Assembly: GCA_046732855.1 (NCBI GenBank)
Contig: JBKPNX010000083.1
Location: forward strand, 1-9,806
Direction: 5' to 3'
Length of the DNA stretch: 9,806 bases
Source: JBKPNX01 sp046732855
Lineage (GTDB): Bacteria; Pseudomonadota; Alphaproteobacteria; Geminicoccales; Geminicoccaceae
Each line of letters opens with the position of its first letter. Positions within the stretch are counted from its first letter, which is position 1. A program made the translations under genes and the position numbers. Below are positions 1 to 5,541 of this stretch, in pieces. The notes beneath the pieces are model-generated. The model was given only the letters and a program-made list of their open reading frames with translations. It ran no database searches and had not been told where the DNA came from.

Positions 1-520
1 GGGCGGGGCCGGCTCCGGGCACGACGTCCGGCGGCTCGATCGGCGGGGGCGTGGGCGGCGCGCCGGCGCCCCCGGTCGGCGCGGTGGCCGCGGCCGTTTT
101 GCCGCCCTCCTCGTCGAGCGACCAGTGGCCCGGGCCGATCCGGCAGCCGGTGCCATGGACCTCGACCGTCGGCGCGCCCGCGCGCTCGAGCGTCCGCCGA
201 TAGTCGCGGCACGGCGTGTGCGGATCGCGATAGAAGGTGCGCTCGATCATGATCATGCCGCTGCTGCCGGTCGCGGGATTGTGCCAGGGGATCTCGAGGC
301 GCGACTTCTCGCTCTCGAGCGCCTGGTTGACCAGAGGTCCCACGTAGTCGTCATCCGCGTCCGCCTGCGCGGCGAGTTGATGCGGCGCAAGGGTCGCGGC
401 GATCCAGAACGCGGCCACCGCCCAAGCGCTCAGGCAGCGCCCCGCGATCCGCGCCACAGCGCGCCGCTGCGGTGCCGGCAGCGTCCGACGCGTGGCATCC
501 TCATTTGGCAACGCGCGCAT
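1..520 (-). CDS. Secreted surface-antigen-like protein (17 kDa antigen type 2-like), 3' end cut by window edge
   Basis: Seen: 173 codons are open from an ATG at 520 to the left edge with no stop, so the C-terminus is missing. The N-terminus is Arg-rich (about residues 1-30), followed by a hydrophobic stretch (about 28-47) and an Ala-rich possible cleavage site near LAAQA-DA, which suggests export. The core at about residues 75-135 has WHNPATGSSG, a CR pair at 104-105, GTGCR at 123-127 and a Trp at 133. After this comes a Gly/Pro/Ala-rich low-complexity tail. Known: this W-N-x-TG-x-G / CR / G-T-x-CR arrangement is that of the small outer-membrane surface-antigen family often annotated as 17 kDa surface antigen. 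Start choice: the frame is closed by a TGA near 587 and ATG 520 is the first usual start, but no good Shine-Dalgarno is visible. It is transcribed away from the SlyB-like lipoprotein gene. The biochemical role is unknown. Confidence 0.72.
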   Translation of the reverse strand, partial: MRALPNEDATRRTLPAPQRRAVARIAGRCLSAWAVAAFWIAATLAPHQLAAQADADDDYVGPLVNQALESEKSRLEIPWHNPATGSSGMIMIERTFYRDPHTPCRDYRRTLERAGAPTVEVHGTGCRIGPGHWSLDEEGGKTAAATAPTGGAGAPPTPPPIEPPDVVPGAGPA

Positions 521-685
521 CGTTTCGGACGGCGCTCTCCGGCTCAGCCAGACGGCCTTCCGGGTCGAGCCCCTGATACTCCTCCTTCAGCGCTCCAGCC
601 CGGCGCATTCCCGTTCGCCCCGCCGGCCGGACCGATGCCGCCGCGGATGCGGCCGAACCGCCGGTCTTGTAAGGATCACCGGTCA

Positions 686-713
686 ATTATATCTCATGAG
701 GAACGCTGCCCAA
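686..713 (-). promoter_or_regulatory. Candidate sigma70 promoter for the surface-antigen-like gene
   Basis: Reading on the minus strand, TTGGGC (713-708) and a perfect TATAAT (691-686) are separated by 16 bp, which predicts a start near 679 and a leader of about 160 nt before the ATG at 520. On the opposite strand the same AT-rich patch offers a weaker match (TTGTAA at 667-672, TATATC at 688-693, 15-bp spacer) that could serve the divergent lipoprotein gene. The -10 match is strong for such GC-rich DNA, but there is no functional evidence. Confidence 0.5.
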
Positions 714-797
714 ATCAAGCTGCCTCGGCTGGATGGGCGGCGTTGATGGTTCCCTGGCAACGGTCCTGGGAACTTTTCGGGGGGCAGGAGAACCTCG

Positions 798-1394
798 ATG
801 AGGGCTGTCGCCTTTGCACTGGTGCCGGCGCTGTCGGTCGCCGGCTGCGCCCATCCCTCGGGCTCCACCTATCAGGCGGGTGATGTCGGCCGGACCATCG
901 AGACCGCGCAAGGCTCGGTGGTGTCGTCGCGCGCGGTCGAGATATCCGGCGAGCCCAACGCGGTCGGGCCGCTCGCCGGCGGCGCGCTCGGCGCGGCAGG
1001 TTCCGCGCTCGGATTCAACGGCTCGGGACTGGTGGCGGTCATCGGCGGCGTGATCGGCGCCGGCATCGGCTATCTCACCCAACAGCAGCTGAACAATCGC
1101 GACGGTATCGAATACGTTCTGCAGATGGACGATGGTCGGACCGTCACGCTGGTGCAGAACCGCGCCGACGACGAGGTGCCGCTGGCCGATGGCACGCCGG
1201 TGCTGGTGCAGGTGAGCGGTCAGTATACGCGAGTGATCGCCGATCCGCGCGGCGAGCACATGGCCGGCGCCGACTGGGTCGATCCCGATACGGCGGGGAA
1301 GAAGGAAACGCCCGCGCTCGGAGGCTCGCCGACCGGCGAGTCCGGCGATCCGCATCCCTTCACCGAGCCGCCGGCGCTACCCGAGCAGCAGTAA
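798..1394 (+). CDS. SlyB-like glycine-zipper outer-membrane lipoprotein
   Basis: A 198-aa protein. Seen: a short signal peptide ends in a lipobox (SVAGC) with the lipid-accepting Cys at residue 17. A block at about 29-52 (GDVGRTIE...VVSSRAVEISG) is followed by a glycine-zipper segment at about 57-91 with repeated G-xxx-G spacing (PLAGGALGAAGSALG, IGGVIGAGIG). A further domain at about 100-148 reads DGIEYVLQMDDGRTVTLVQ and VLVQVSGQYTRVI. Known: this order (lipobox, VVxxRxVxI block, glycine zipper, ExxxxxDDGxxxxxVQ) is that of the SlyB/PcpY outer-membrane lipoproteins, which are envelope-stress linked in Gammaproteobacteria. Odd: a hydrophilic, Pro-rich tail of about 50 residues extends beyond the usual SlyB end. 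The start is supported by AGGAG at 786-790, seven bases before the ATG. Inference: it sits in the outer membrane and helps keep it intact. PhoP-type control was not seen. Confidence 0.85.
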   Translation: MRAVAFALVPALSVAGCAHPSGSTYQAGDVGRTIETAQGSVVSSRAVEISGEPNAVGPLAGGALGAAGSALGFNGSGLVAVIGGVIGAGIGYLTQQQLNNRDGIEYVLQMDDGRTVTLVQNRADDEVPLADGTPVLVQVSGQYTRVIADPRGEHMAGADWVDPDTAGKKETPALGGSPTGESGDPHPFTEPPALPEQQ

Positions 1395-1448
1395 GCGGCC
1401 GCGGTTCTGAATGGCCAGCCTGGCCGGGAGGGGCCGCAGCGGGCCGCT
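1394..1448. other. Nested inverted repeats between convergent genes, possible bidirectional terminator
   Basis: The region holds a tight hairpin, GGCCA (1413-1417) with TGGCC (1421-1425) and a 3-nt loop. It lies inside an outer pairing of AGCGGCC (1394-1400) with GGCCGCT (1442-1448); GGCCGC at 1432-1437 is an alternative partner. It lies just after the lipoprotein stop and before the end of the convergent small gene. No T-tract follows on either strand, so it is not a canonical intrinsic terminator. Confidence 0.3.
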
Positions 1449-1468
1449 CCCATGAATGCCGATCGCGT

Positions 1469-1735
1469 TCAGGAGGCGGGCGACTGCTGGCCCTTCGGCG
1501 GCACGGCGTCCGGCTCGGGGAGGATCCGGCCCGGCGCTTCCTCCTTGGCCTTCGCGGCGGCGTCGCCGGGCGGCAGGAGCAGCGGCCCGCCGATCGCCTG
1601 GCCCGGGTAGTCCAGAAAGTGGGGCCGGATGTACACGCCCTGGTGATACTGGCCGGGGACGTACACGGTCGCCGAGGCGGACGTGCCAGCCACGACCGAA
1701 CCGAAAACCAGCGCTGAAGCGGCAAGGGCGCGCAT
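1469..1735 (-). CDS. Small secreted protein of unknown function
   Basis: An 88-aa protein, not recognised. Seen: a typical signal peptide (MRALAASALVFGSVVAG, then TSASA-T, with cleavage around residues 24-26). The mature part is only about 60 residues, beginning VYVPGQYHQGVYIRPHFLD and continuing YPGQAIGGPLLLPPGDA. It ends in a charged, Pro-rich tail (KAKEEAPG..., PEPDAVPPKGQ) without Cys. The aromatic/Pro/Gly pattern loosely recalls small periplasmic proteins with repeated Y/W-x-PG-x-Y motifs, but this is only a resemblance. Start choice: the frame stays open far upstream to about 2050, but the upstream translation is Arg/Ser-rich and unlike a protein. The ATG at 1735 is preceded at a good distance by GAAGGAAG and begins the signal peptide, so the long version is rejected. 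It converges on the SlyB-like gene. Confidence 0.65.
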   Translation of the reverse strand: MRALAASALVFGSVVAGTSASATVYVPGQYHQGVYIRPHFLDYPGQAIGGPLLLPPGDAAAKAKEEAPGRILPEPDAVPPKGQQSPAS

Positions 1736-2140
1736 GCCTGTCTTCCTTCGCCCAGGACGGCCGGAAACTTGTACGCGAGAGCGCCTGAGCAACAGAAGCC
1801 AATATTCGATACGCGAGTATGCCTGGCTGCATTCTGATCGCGCGGCGCCCATAGTCGATCGAGCCCGTCCGGCCCGCGTTTCGAGCGGGCGGCGGATTTG
1901 CGATGACCGGGTCGGCTGCGCTTCTTGCGGCGGCACTCGCCGGCCTTGAGCGGTAAGGTCGTCCCATGGCTTGCGCCTGGCTGCACGTTGCGCGCTCCGC
2001 CAGCGGGGCCCCCGCAGCCCTGCTCGGCCGAGACTGTCGGCGGTCGGCATGGCCGGCCGTTCCTGACCGGTGATTGATTTTCATGCTAAAATGTTCTACT
2101 TTCGGGCAATCCATCGGATGCGCCAGAGGAGGCATCGATC
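1736..2140. other. Non-coding intergenic stretch
   Basis: About 400 bases between two divergently transcribed genes. The open frames crossing it translate to Arg/Ser/Ala-rich sequence with no family features and read as chance. One hairpin stands out: GCCCGC (1872-1877) with GCGGGC (1885-1890) and a 7-nt loop, without a T-tract. The right end (from about 2063) carries the promoter and ribosome-binding site of the metallopeptidase gene. Base composition is somewhat less GC-rich around 1795-1830 and 2070-2105. No RNA gene was recognised. Confidence 0.5.
2063..2092 (+). promoter_or_regulatory. Candidate extended -10 promoter for the protealysin-like gene
   Basis: TAAAAT (2087-2092) is preceded by TGC (2084-2086), an extended -10. 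CTGACC (2063-2068) lies 18 bp upstream as a four-of-six -35 match. The predicted start near 2100 leaves a leader of about 40 nt that contains a strong Shine-Dalgarno, AGGAGG at 2127-2132, eight bases before the ATG at 2141. It is one of the few AT-rich patches in this region. Confidence 0.5.
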
Positions 2141-3208
2141 ATGTGCCGCTCACACCCGATCTTCTGCATCCTGCCGCCGCATCTGCTGCAGTCCATTGGC
2201 AACCATGGATCGCCGCTGCAGCGCCTGTGGGCACTGAAGACGATGGCCGCCGACAACACCTTCCGCTCGCTCCGCGCCGCCCTGGCGGCGCACGCGACCG
2301 CCGCGCTGACGCGCCGGCGCAGCGTGGTCGAGGAGGTGCAGAAACGGCGGACCATCTCGACCGCGCGCAACGAGGACACCCTGCCGGGCGCCGTGGTGCG
2401 CGTCGAGGGCGGGCCGCCGACCGGCGATCCGGCCGTGGACGAGGCCTACGATGGCCTCGGCGACACCTTCGATCTGTACTGGGAGGTTTACGAGCGCAAC
2501 TCGATCGACGACGAGGGGCTCGCGCTCGACGCGACGGTGCACTACGGCACGGACTACAACAATGCCTTCTGGAACGGCCAGCGCATGGTCTTCGGTGACG
2601 GCGACGGCGACCTGTTCAACCGCTTCACCGTGTCGACCGACGTCATCGGTCACGAGCTGACCCATGGCGTGGTCGAGGACGAGGCGCGGCTCACGTACTT
2701 CTTCCAGCCGGGCGCGCTGAATGAATCGAACGCCGACGTGTTCGGCTCGCTGGTCAAGCAGAAGGTGCTCAATCAGACGGTGCAGCAGGCCGACTGGCTG
2801 ATCGGCGCCGGCCTGTTCACGAAACAGGTCAAGGGCGTGGCCCTGCGCTCGATGAAGGCGCCCGGCACCGCGTATGACGACCCGGTGCTCGGCAAGGATC
2901 CGCAGCCGGCGCACATGAAAGGCTTCGTGCGCACGTACGAGGACAACGGCGGCGTTCACATCAACTCAGGCATCCCGAACCACGCCTTCTATCTCGCGGC
3001 CATGGCGATCGGCGGCTATGCCTGGGACAAGGCGGGGCGCATCTGGTACGAGACGCTGCGCGACTCGCGCCTGCGGCCGAATACCGGCTTCCAGAGCTTC
3101 GCCGGCCTCACCGTCGACAACGCCGGGCGGCTGTACGGTTTCGGCGGCGTCGAGCAGAAGGCCGTGCGCCATGGCTGGGCGGAAGTCGGGATCAAAGTCA
3201 GCAGGTAG
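2141..3208 (+). CDS. Protealysin-like M4 (thermolysin family) zinc metallopeptidase
   Basis: A 355-aa protein. Seen: the zinc-binding and catalytic motif HELTH at 171-175, the third zinc ligand Glu195 in GALNESNAD, the catalytic-His region GGVHINSGIPNHAF with His273, and the substrate-cleft segment AFWNGQRMVFGDGDGD at 142-157. All catalytic residues are intact. The N-terminus has no signal peptide. Residues 8-23 (FCILPPHLLQSIGNHG) match the short protealysin-type propeptide, ending before mature sequence at about residue 70. The usual long FTP/PepSY propeptide and C-terminal extensions of secreted M4 enzymes are absent, which explains the small size. Known: protealysins are made as precursors, remove a short propeptide autocatalytically, and in Serratia act on intracellular or host cytoskeletal proteins. 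Inference: this is a cytoplasmic or leaderless enzyme held in check by the inhibitor-like gene downstream. The start is fixed by AGGAGG at 2127-2132. Confidence 0.93.
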   Translation: MCRSHPIFCILPPHLLQSIGNHGSPLQRLWALKTMAADNTFRSLRAALAAHATAALTRRRSVVEEVQKRRTISTARNEDTLPGAVVRVEGGPPTGDPAVDEAYDGLGDTFDLYWEVYERNSIDDEGLALDATVHYGTDYNNAFWNGQRMVFGDGDGDLFNRFTVSTDVIGHELTHGVVEDEARLTYFFQPGALNESNADVFGSLVKQKVLNQTVQQADWLIGAGLFTKQVKGVALRSMKAPGTAYDDPVLGKDPQPAHMKGFVRTYEDNGGVHINSGIPNHAFYLAAMAIGGYAWDKAGRIWYETLRDSRLRPNTGFQSFAGLTVDNAGRLYGFGGVEQKAVRHGWAEVGIKVSR

Positions 3209-3227
3209 CGATCCGGGCGGAACACGC

Positions 3228-3270
3228 GATCCGGCTCGGCTCGGGGTGGTCGCGCATGCCACCCCGGATC
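3228..3270. other. Strong stem-loop after the metallopeptidase gene
   Basis: CGGGGTGG (3242-3249) pairs perfectly with CCACCCCG (3259-3266) around a 9-nt loop. Alternatively, GATCCGG (3228-3234) pairs with CCGGATC (3264-3270) in a competing longer-range stem. It begins about 20 nt after the stop codon. No T-tract follows, so it could be a weak terminator, an mRNA 3' stabiliser, or an attenuator between protease and inhibitor. A second hairpin follows: CCGTCCG (3308-3314) with CGGACGG (3324-3330). Confidence 0.4.
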
Positions 3271-3565
3271 AGGCCTTGCGGCTCGGACGAACCGGCCTTC
3301 GCCTGGACCGTCCGATCGTGGCCCGGACGGCCATGCTGGCTTGCGGTCATCGGCGGACTGCGATCCACTCCGCTGCACGGAGCCTGTGATCACCATCACC
3401 GCCAAGAGGGGACGATGCGCGCTGCCGGAGGCCTTGGCGGCGCGGCGCGGCGATCGCAGGGCGAGCTTGTCCTCCCGGGCACCCGGGCGCACTATCCTCT
3501 GGGCTCTCGCCTTGGCCCTGAGCGGCGGGGCCGGCCCCGCTGGCGCTGCGGACCGGGAGGAACCG

Positions 3566-3892
3566 ATGCGGGTCATCTTCCAGAGCGAAGGGGGAATCGC
3601 GCATTTTCCGGGCCTGAGCCGGCCGGTGACCATCGACGGCGACCAGCTGCCCGCGCCGGCGGCCGCCGAGCTGCGCCAGCTGATCGATGCCGCGCGCCTG
3701 TTCGAGCAACCGGCAACGATCGGCAGCGCGGCGCGCGGCGCCGCCGACTACCGGCAATACACGATCACCGTCGAGGCGGACGGCCGACGCCATACCGTGC
3801 GTCTGGTCGAGCCCGTCGAGGATCCGGCCCTGCAGCGCCTCGTCCGCTTCCTGCAGGAGCAGGCGAAAGCGCAGCGCAGATCGGCCCGCTGA
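3566..3892 (+). CDS. Emfourin-like proteinaceous inhibitor of M4 metallopeptidases
   Basis: A 108-aa protein. Seen: an N-terminal strand with a double Gly (MRVIFQSEGGIAHFPGLSRP), a Leu/Ala-rich helix at about 32-46 (AAAELRQLIDAARLFEQP), then AADYRQYTITVE at 59-70, GRRHTVRLVEP at 73-83 and a C-terminal helix (ALQRLVRFLQEQ). No Cys. Known: this layout and size fit the emfourin (M4in) family, discovered as the protealysin inhibitor of Serratia and usually encoded next to the protease. Its position right after a protealysin gene on the same strand supports the call strongly. Start choice: ATG 3566 has GGGAGG at 3555-3560, five bases upstream, and gives the canonical inhibitor length. Odd: the frame is open further upstream and encodes a signal-peptide-like stretch (RTILWALALALSGGAGPAGA), reachable from a TTG near 3464, so an exported form is possible. 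The 357-bp gap to the protease is long for an operon; an own promoter is not evident. Confidence 0.82.
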   Translation: MRVIFQSEGGIAHFPGLSRPVTIDGDQLPAPAAAELRQLIDAARLFEQPATIGSAARGAADYRQYTITVEADGRRHTVRLVEPVEDPALQRLVRFLQEQAKAQRRSAR

Positions 3893-3920
3893 ACTGGGCG
3901 CGGGATCGGCCCGACGGCAG

Positions 3921-4260
3921 CATGCGAAACCCAAACGAACCCGAGGAGCGAGAGCCGCCATCGAAGCGGGCGAAAACCAAACGAACCCGAGGAGCGAGAG
4001 CCGCCATCGAAGCGGGCGAAAACCAAACGAACCCGAGTAGGGAGCTCCTATCAAAGGTGTCAACCGAACGAACCCGAGGAGCGAGAGCCGCAATCGACGC
4101 GTGCGAAGCCAAACCAACCCGAGGAGCGAGAGCCGCCATCGACGCGTGTGAAAACCAAATGAACCCGAGCAGGGAGCTCCTATCAAAGGGTGTCAACCGA
4201 ACGAACCCGAGGAGCGAGAGTCGCCATCGACGCGTGCGAAAACCAAACGAACCCGAGGAA
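3921..4260. repeat. Tandem repeat array, about 7.5 units of 41-46 bp in A-A-B order
   Basis: Units start at 3931, 3977, 4023, 4064, 4109, 4155, 4197 and 4243 (last one partial). The first is preceded by a short unit-end remnant from about 3921. Every unit opens with a variant of CCAAACGAACCCGAG. Type A (45-46 bp; units 1, 2, 4, 5, 7) continues GAGCGAGAGCCGCCATCGA and ends GCGAAAA. Type B (41-42 bp; units 3, 6) continues AGGGAGCTCCTATCAAAGG and ends TGTCAA. The order A-A-B-A-A-B-A gives two successive 133-bp super-units. Units 1 and 2 are identical. Units 4, 5 and 7 share GACGCGTG where units 1 and 2 have GAAGCGGG. Type B aligns to A with small deletions, so both descend from one ancestor. The plus strand is strikingly poor in T: two per typical A unit against 15 A. 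Unit length is not a multiple of three, so it is not a protein repeat. No spacers, so not CRISPR. Confidence 0.92.
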
Positions 4261-4523
4261 CGGCGCCAAATCAAGGAGTTAAGCGATCAGCGGCCACCCA
4301 GAAACGGTCAGCGGTAGCCGCGTCATAGCGGCGTTATCGACGATCTGGCGGGGCGCATGCGGGCGGTGCCTCCCGGCGATCGAGTTCGGTGCCAGCGCCC
4401 TGATCGGGGTGGTCGCCCGAGATCCGCGGCAGGTCTCCCGTCGCCCCGGCGCTGCAAGCTCGCCTCGGGGCGTTGGTTGTGTTACGTCGTGGCAAGCTGT
4501 CAGAGACGGGAAGGGCACCCGGC
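4261..4523. other. Intergenic leader of the cNMP/FHA gene
   Basis: With the array this makes a gene-free stretch of about 630 bases (3893-4523). After the last repeat there is GC-rich sequence without recognisable RNA genes. No convincing -35/-10 pair was found. The only element I can support is GGGAAGGG at 4508-4515, eight bases before the ATG at 4524. A 10-bp direct repeat, GATCGGCCCG, occurs at 3879-3888 and 3904-3913 between the inhibitor gene's end and the array. Confidence 0.4.
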
Positions 4524-5324
4524 ATGCGCAGGCGGTTCGAGGCGGGCGACACCCTGTTCCGGCAGGGTGATCCGAGCGACGTGGCGATCCAGATCCTCTC
4601 GGGCAGCGTCGATGTCCTGCGCGAGGTCGGCGACGAGGCGATCGTGCTCGGCACGGTGCGCGCGGGCGAGTTCGTCGGCGAGATGGGCGTGCTCGAGGGG
4701 CGCCCGCGCAGCGCCACGGTCCGCGCCGCCGCCCGGGTCGAGGCCGAGCTGATCGAGCGCCAGGCGTTCCTCGACCGGGTCAGCGACGAGCCCGAGCTGG
4801 CGCGCAAATTGCTGGTCCGCATGAGCACGCGCCTGCGCGACGTCGAGGACACGCTGACCGGACTGTACGCCCGGGCCGGCGAGGACGCGCCGCGCGCCGA
4901 GGACGCGACCCGCGGCGAGCTCGTGGAGGTGCCGCGCCCGGCCCACGGCATGCCGTCGATCATGCTTGCCGCCGCGACCGACCGCGCCCGCGGCGTGCTC
5001 GGCGGCGACCCGATCCCGGTCACGCAGCTGCCGTTCACCGTCGGGCGCACGCCCGCCGACGACGAGGCGCCGGCGTTCGTCGCGGCCGATCTCGCGATTC
5101 CCGAGCCGCCGCCGTACCGCCTGTCGCGGGCGCATTTCAGCCTGATCGCGCACGGCGACGAGGTGGTGGTGCGCGATCTCGGCAGCACGCTCGGCACGAT
5201 CGTCAACGACCGCCCGCTCGGGCGCGATTTCCCGATCGACAGCGCGCCTTTGCGCCACGGCGAGAACATCATCGTCGCGGGCGGCAAAGGCTCGCCGTTC
5301 GTGTTCGCCGTGACCCTGTCGTAG
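4524..5324 (+). CDS. Cyclic nucleotide-binding domain plus FHA domain protein
   Basis: A 266-aa protein. Seen: an N-terminal cNMP-binding fold at about 3-115, with FEAGDTLFRQGDPSD, ILSGSVDVL and a phosphate-binding-cassette-like stretch GEFVGEMGVLEGRPRSATV (48-66) that keeps the Gly-Glu and Arg62. A linker at about 116-160 follows. An FHA domain lies at about 165-255, with FTVGR (171-175), SRAHF (201-205), DLGSTLGT (218-225) and Asn228, the residues that hold phosphothreonine peptides. No signal peptide, membrane segment or DNA-binding helix-turn-helix, so it is not a CRP-type regulator. Known: FHA domains bind pThr; CAP_ED domains bind cAMP/cGMP or serve as scaffolds. Inference: an adaptor that joins nucleotide signalling to Ser/Thr phosphorylation. 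No kinase, phosphatase or cyclase is in the window. Start: ATG 4524 with GGGAAGGG at 4508-4515; an in-frame TTG at 4473 would add 17 residues and is less likely. Confidence 0.85.
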   Translation: MRRRFEAGDTLFRQGDPSDVAIQILSGSVDVLREVGDEAIVLGTVRAGEFVGEMGVLEGRPRSATVRAAARVEAELIERQAFLDRVSDEPELARKLLVRMSTRLRDVEDTLTGLYARAGEDAPRAEDATRGELVEVPRPAHGMPSIMLAAATDRARGVLGGDPIPVTQLPFTVGRTPADDEAPAFVAADLAIPEPPPYRLSRAHFSLIAHGDEVVVRDLGSTLGTIVNDRPLGRDFPIDSAPLRHGENIIVAGGKGSPFVFAVTLS

Positions 5325-5353
5325 CGCCGGCGGCGGGCGCGGCGCGAATTCGC

Positions 5354-5403
5354 CCCGATCGGGCTAGCGCGCCCCGGTTGGGCTGTGGAGGGGAAACCAG
5401 CCC
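5354..5403. other. Inverted repeats between the cNMP/FHA gene and uvrB
   Basis: A perfect 10-bp palindrome, CCCGATCGGG (5354-5363), is followed by a 6-bp stem, GGGCTG (5380-5385) with CAGCCC (5398-5403), with a 12-nt loop. They could mark the end of the upstream transcript, but no T-tract follows. Neither resembles a LexA site. Confidence 0.25.
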
Positions 5404-5541
5404 GCTCGATTCGCGCGCGGCAAGAGCAAAGTCGCTTCGGCCCTGGCGGCGCTGCGCAGATCAATCCCTCGGCGCGCGGGGCGCTTGAAGTCCGCGTGCC
5501 GCGGGCCTAGTTCTGGATGACCGTCCGCCTCGGAGTCCCCC

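Noticed and set aside
501..686. A 61-codon minus-strand frame overlapping the start of the surface-antigen gene
   Set aside because: Its only long start is a TTG that lies at the edge of the likely -10 element, so it would not be in the transcript. Codon bias is weaker than in real genes here and no Shine-Dalgarno is seen. An internal ATG giving 35 residues cannot be excluded.
125..883. A 252-codon plus-strand frame across the surface-antigen gene and intergenic region
   Set aside because: Translation is Arg/Pro-rich without family features and lies opposite the recognisable surface-antigen sequence.
4023..4063. Type B unit as a REP/RAYT-type element (GTAG next to a palindrome)
   Set aside because: The palindrome around GGAGCTCC has almost no loop and a short stem, the second B copy lacks GTAG, and no transposase is present.
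3921..4260. The repeat array as a CRISPR
   Set aside because: Units are contiguous and similar over their whole length; there are no unique spacers and no cas genes.
3241..4416. A 13-bp direct repeat TCGGGGTGGTCGC at 3241-3253 and 4404-4416
   Set aside because: It is short, GC-rich, and not associated with any element boundary or target duplication; it looks like coincidence.
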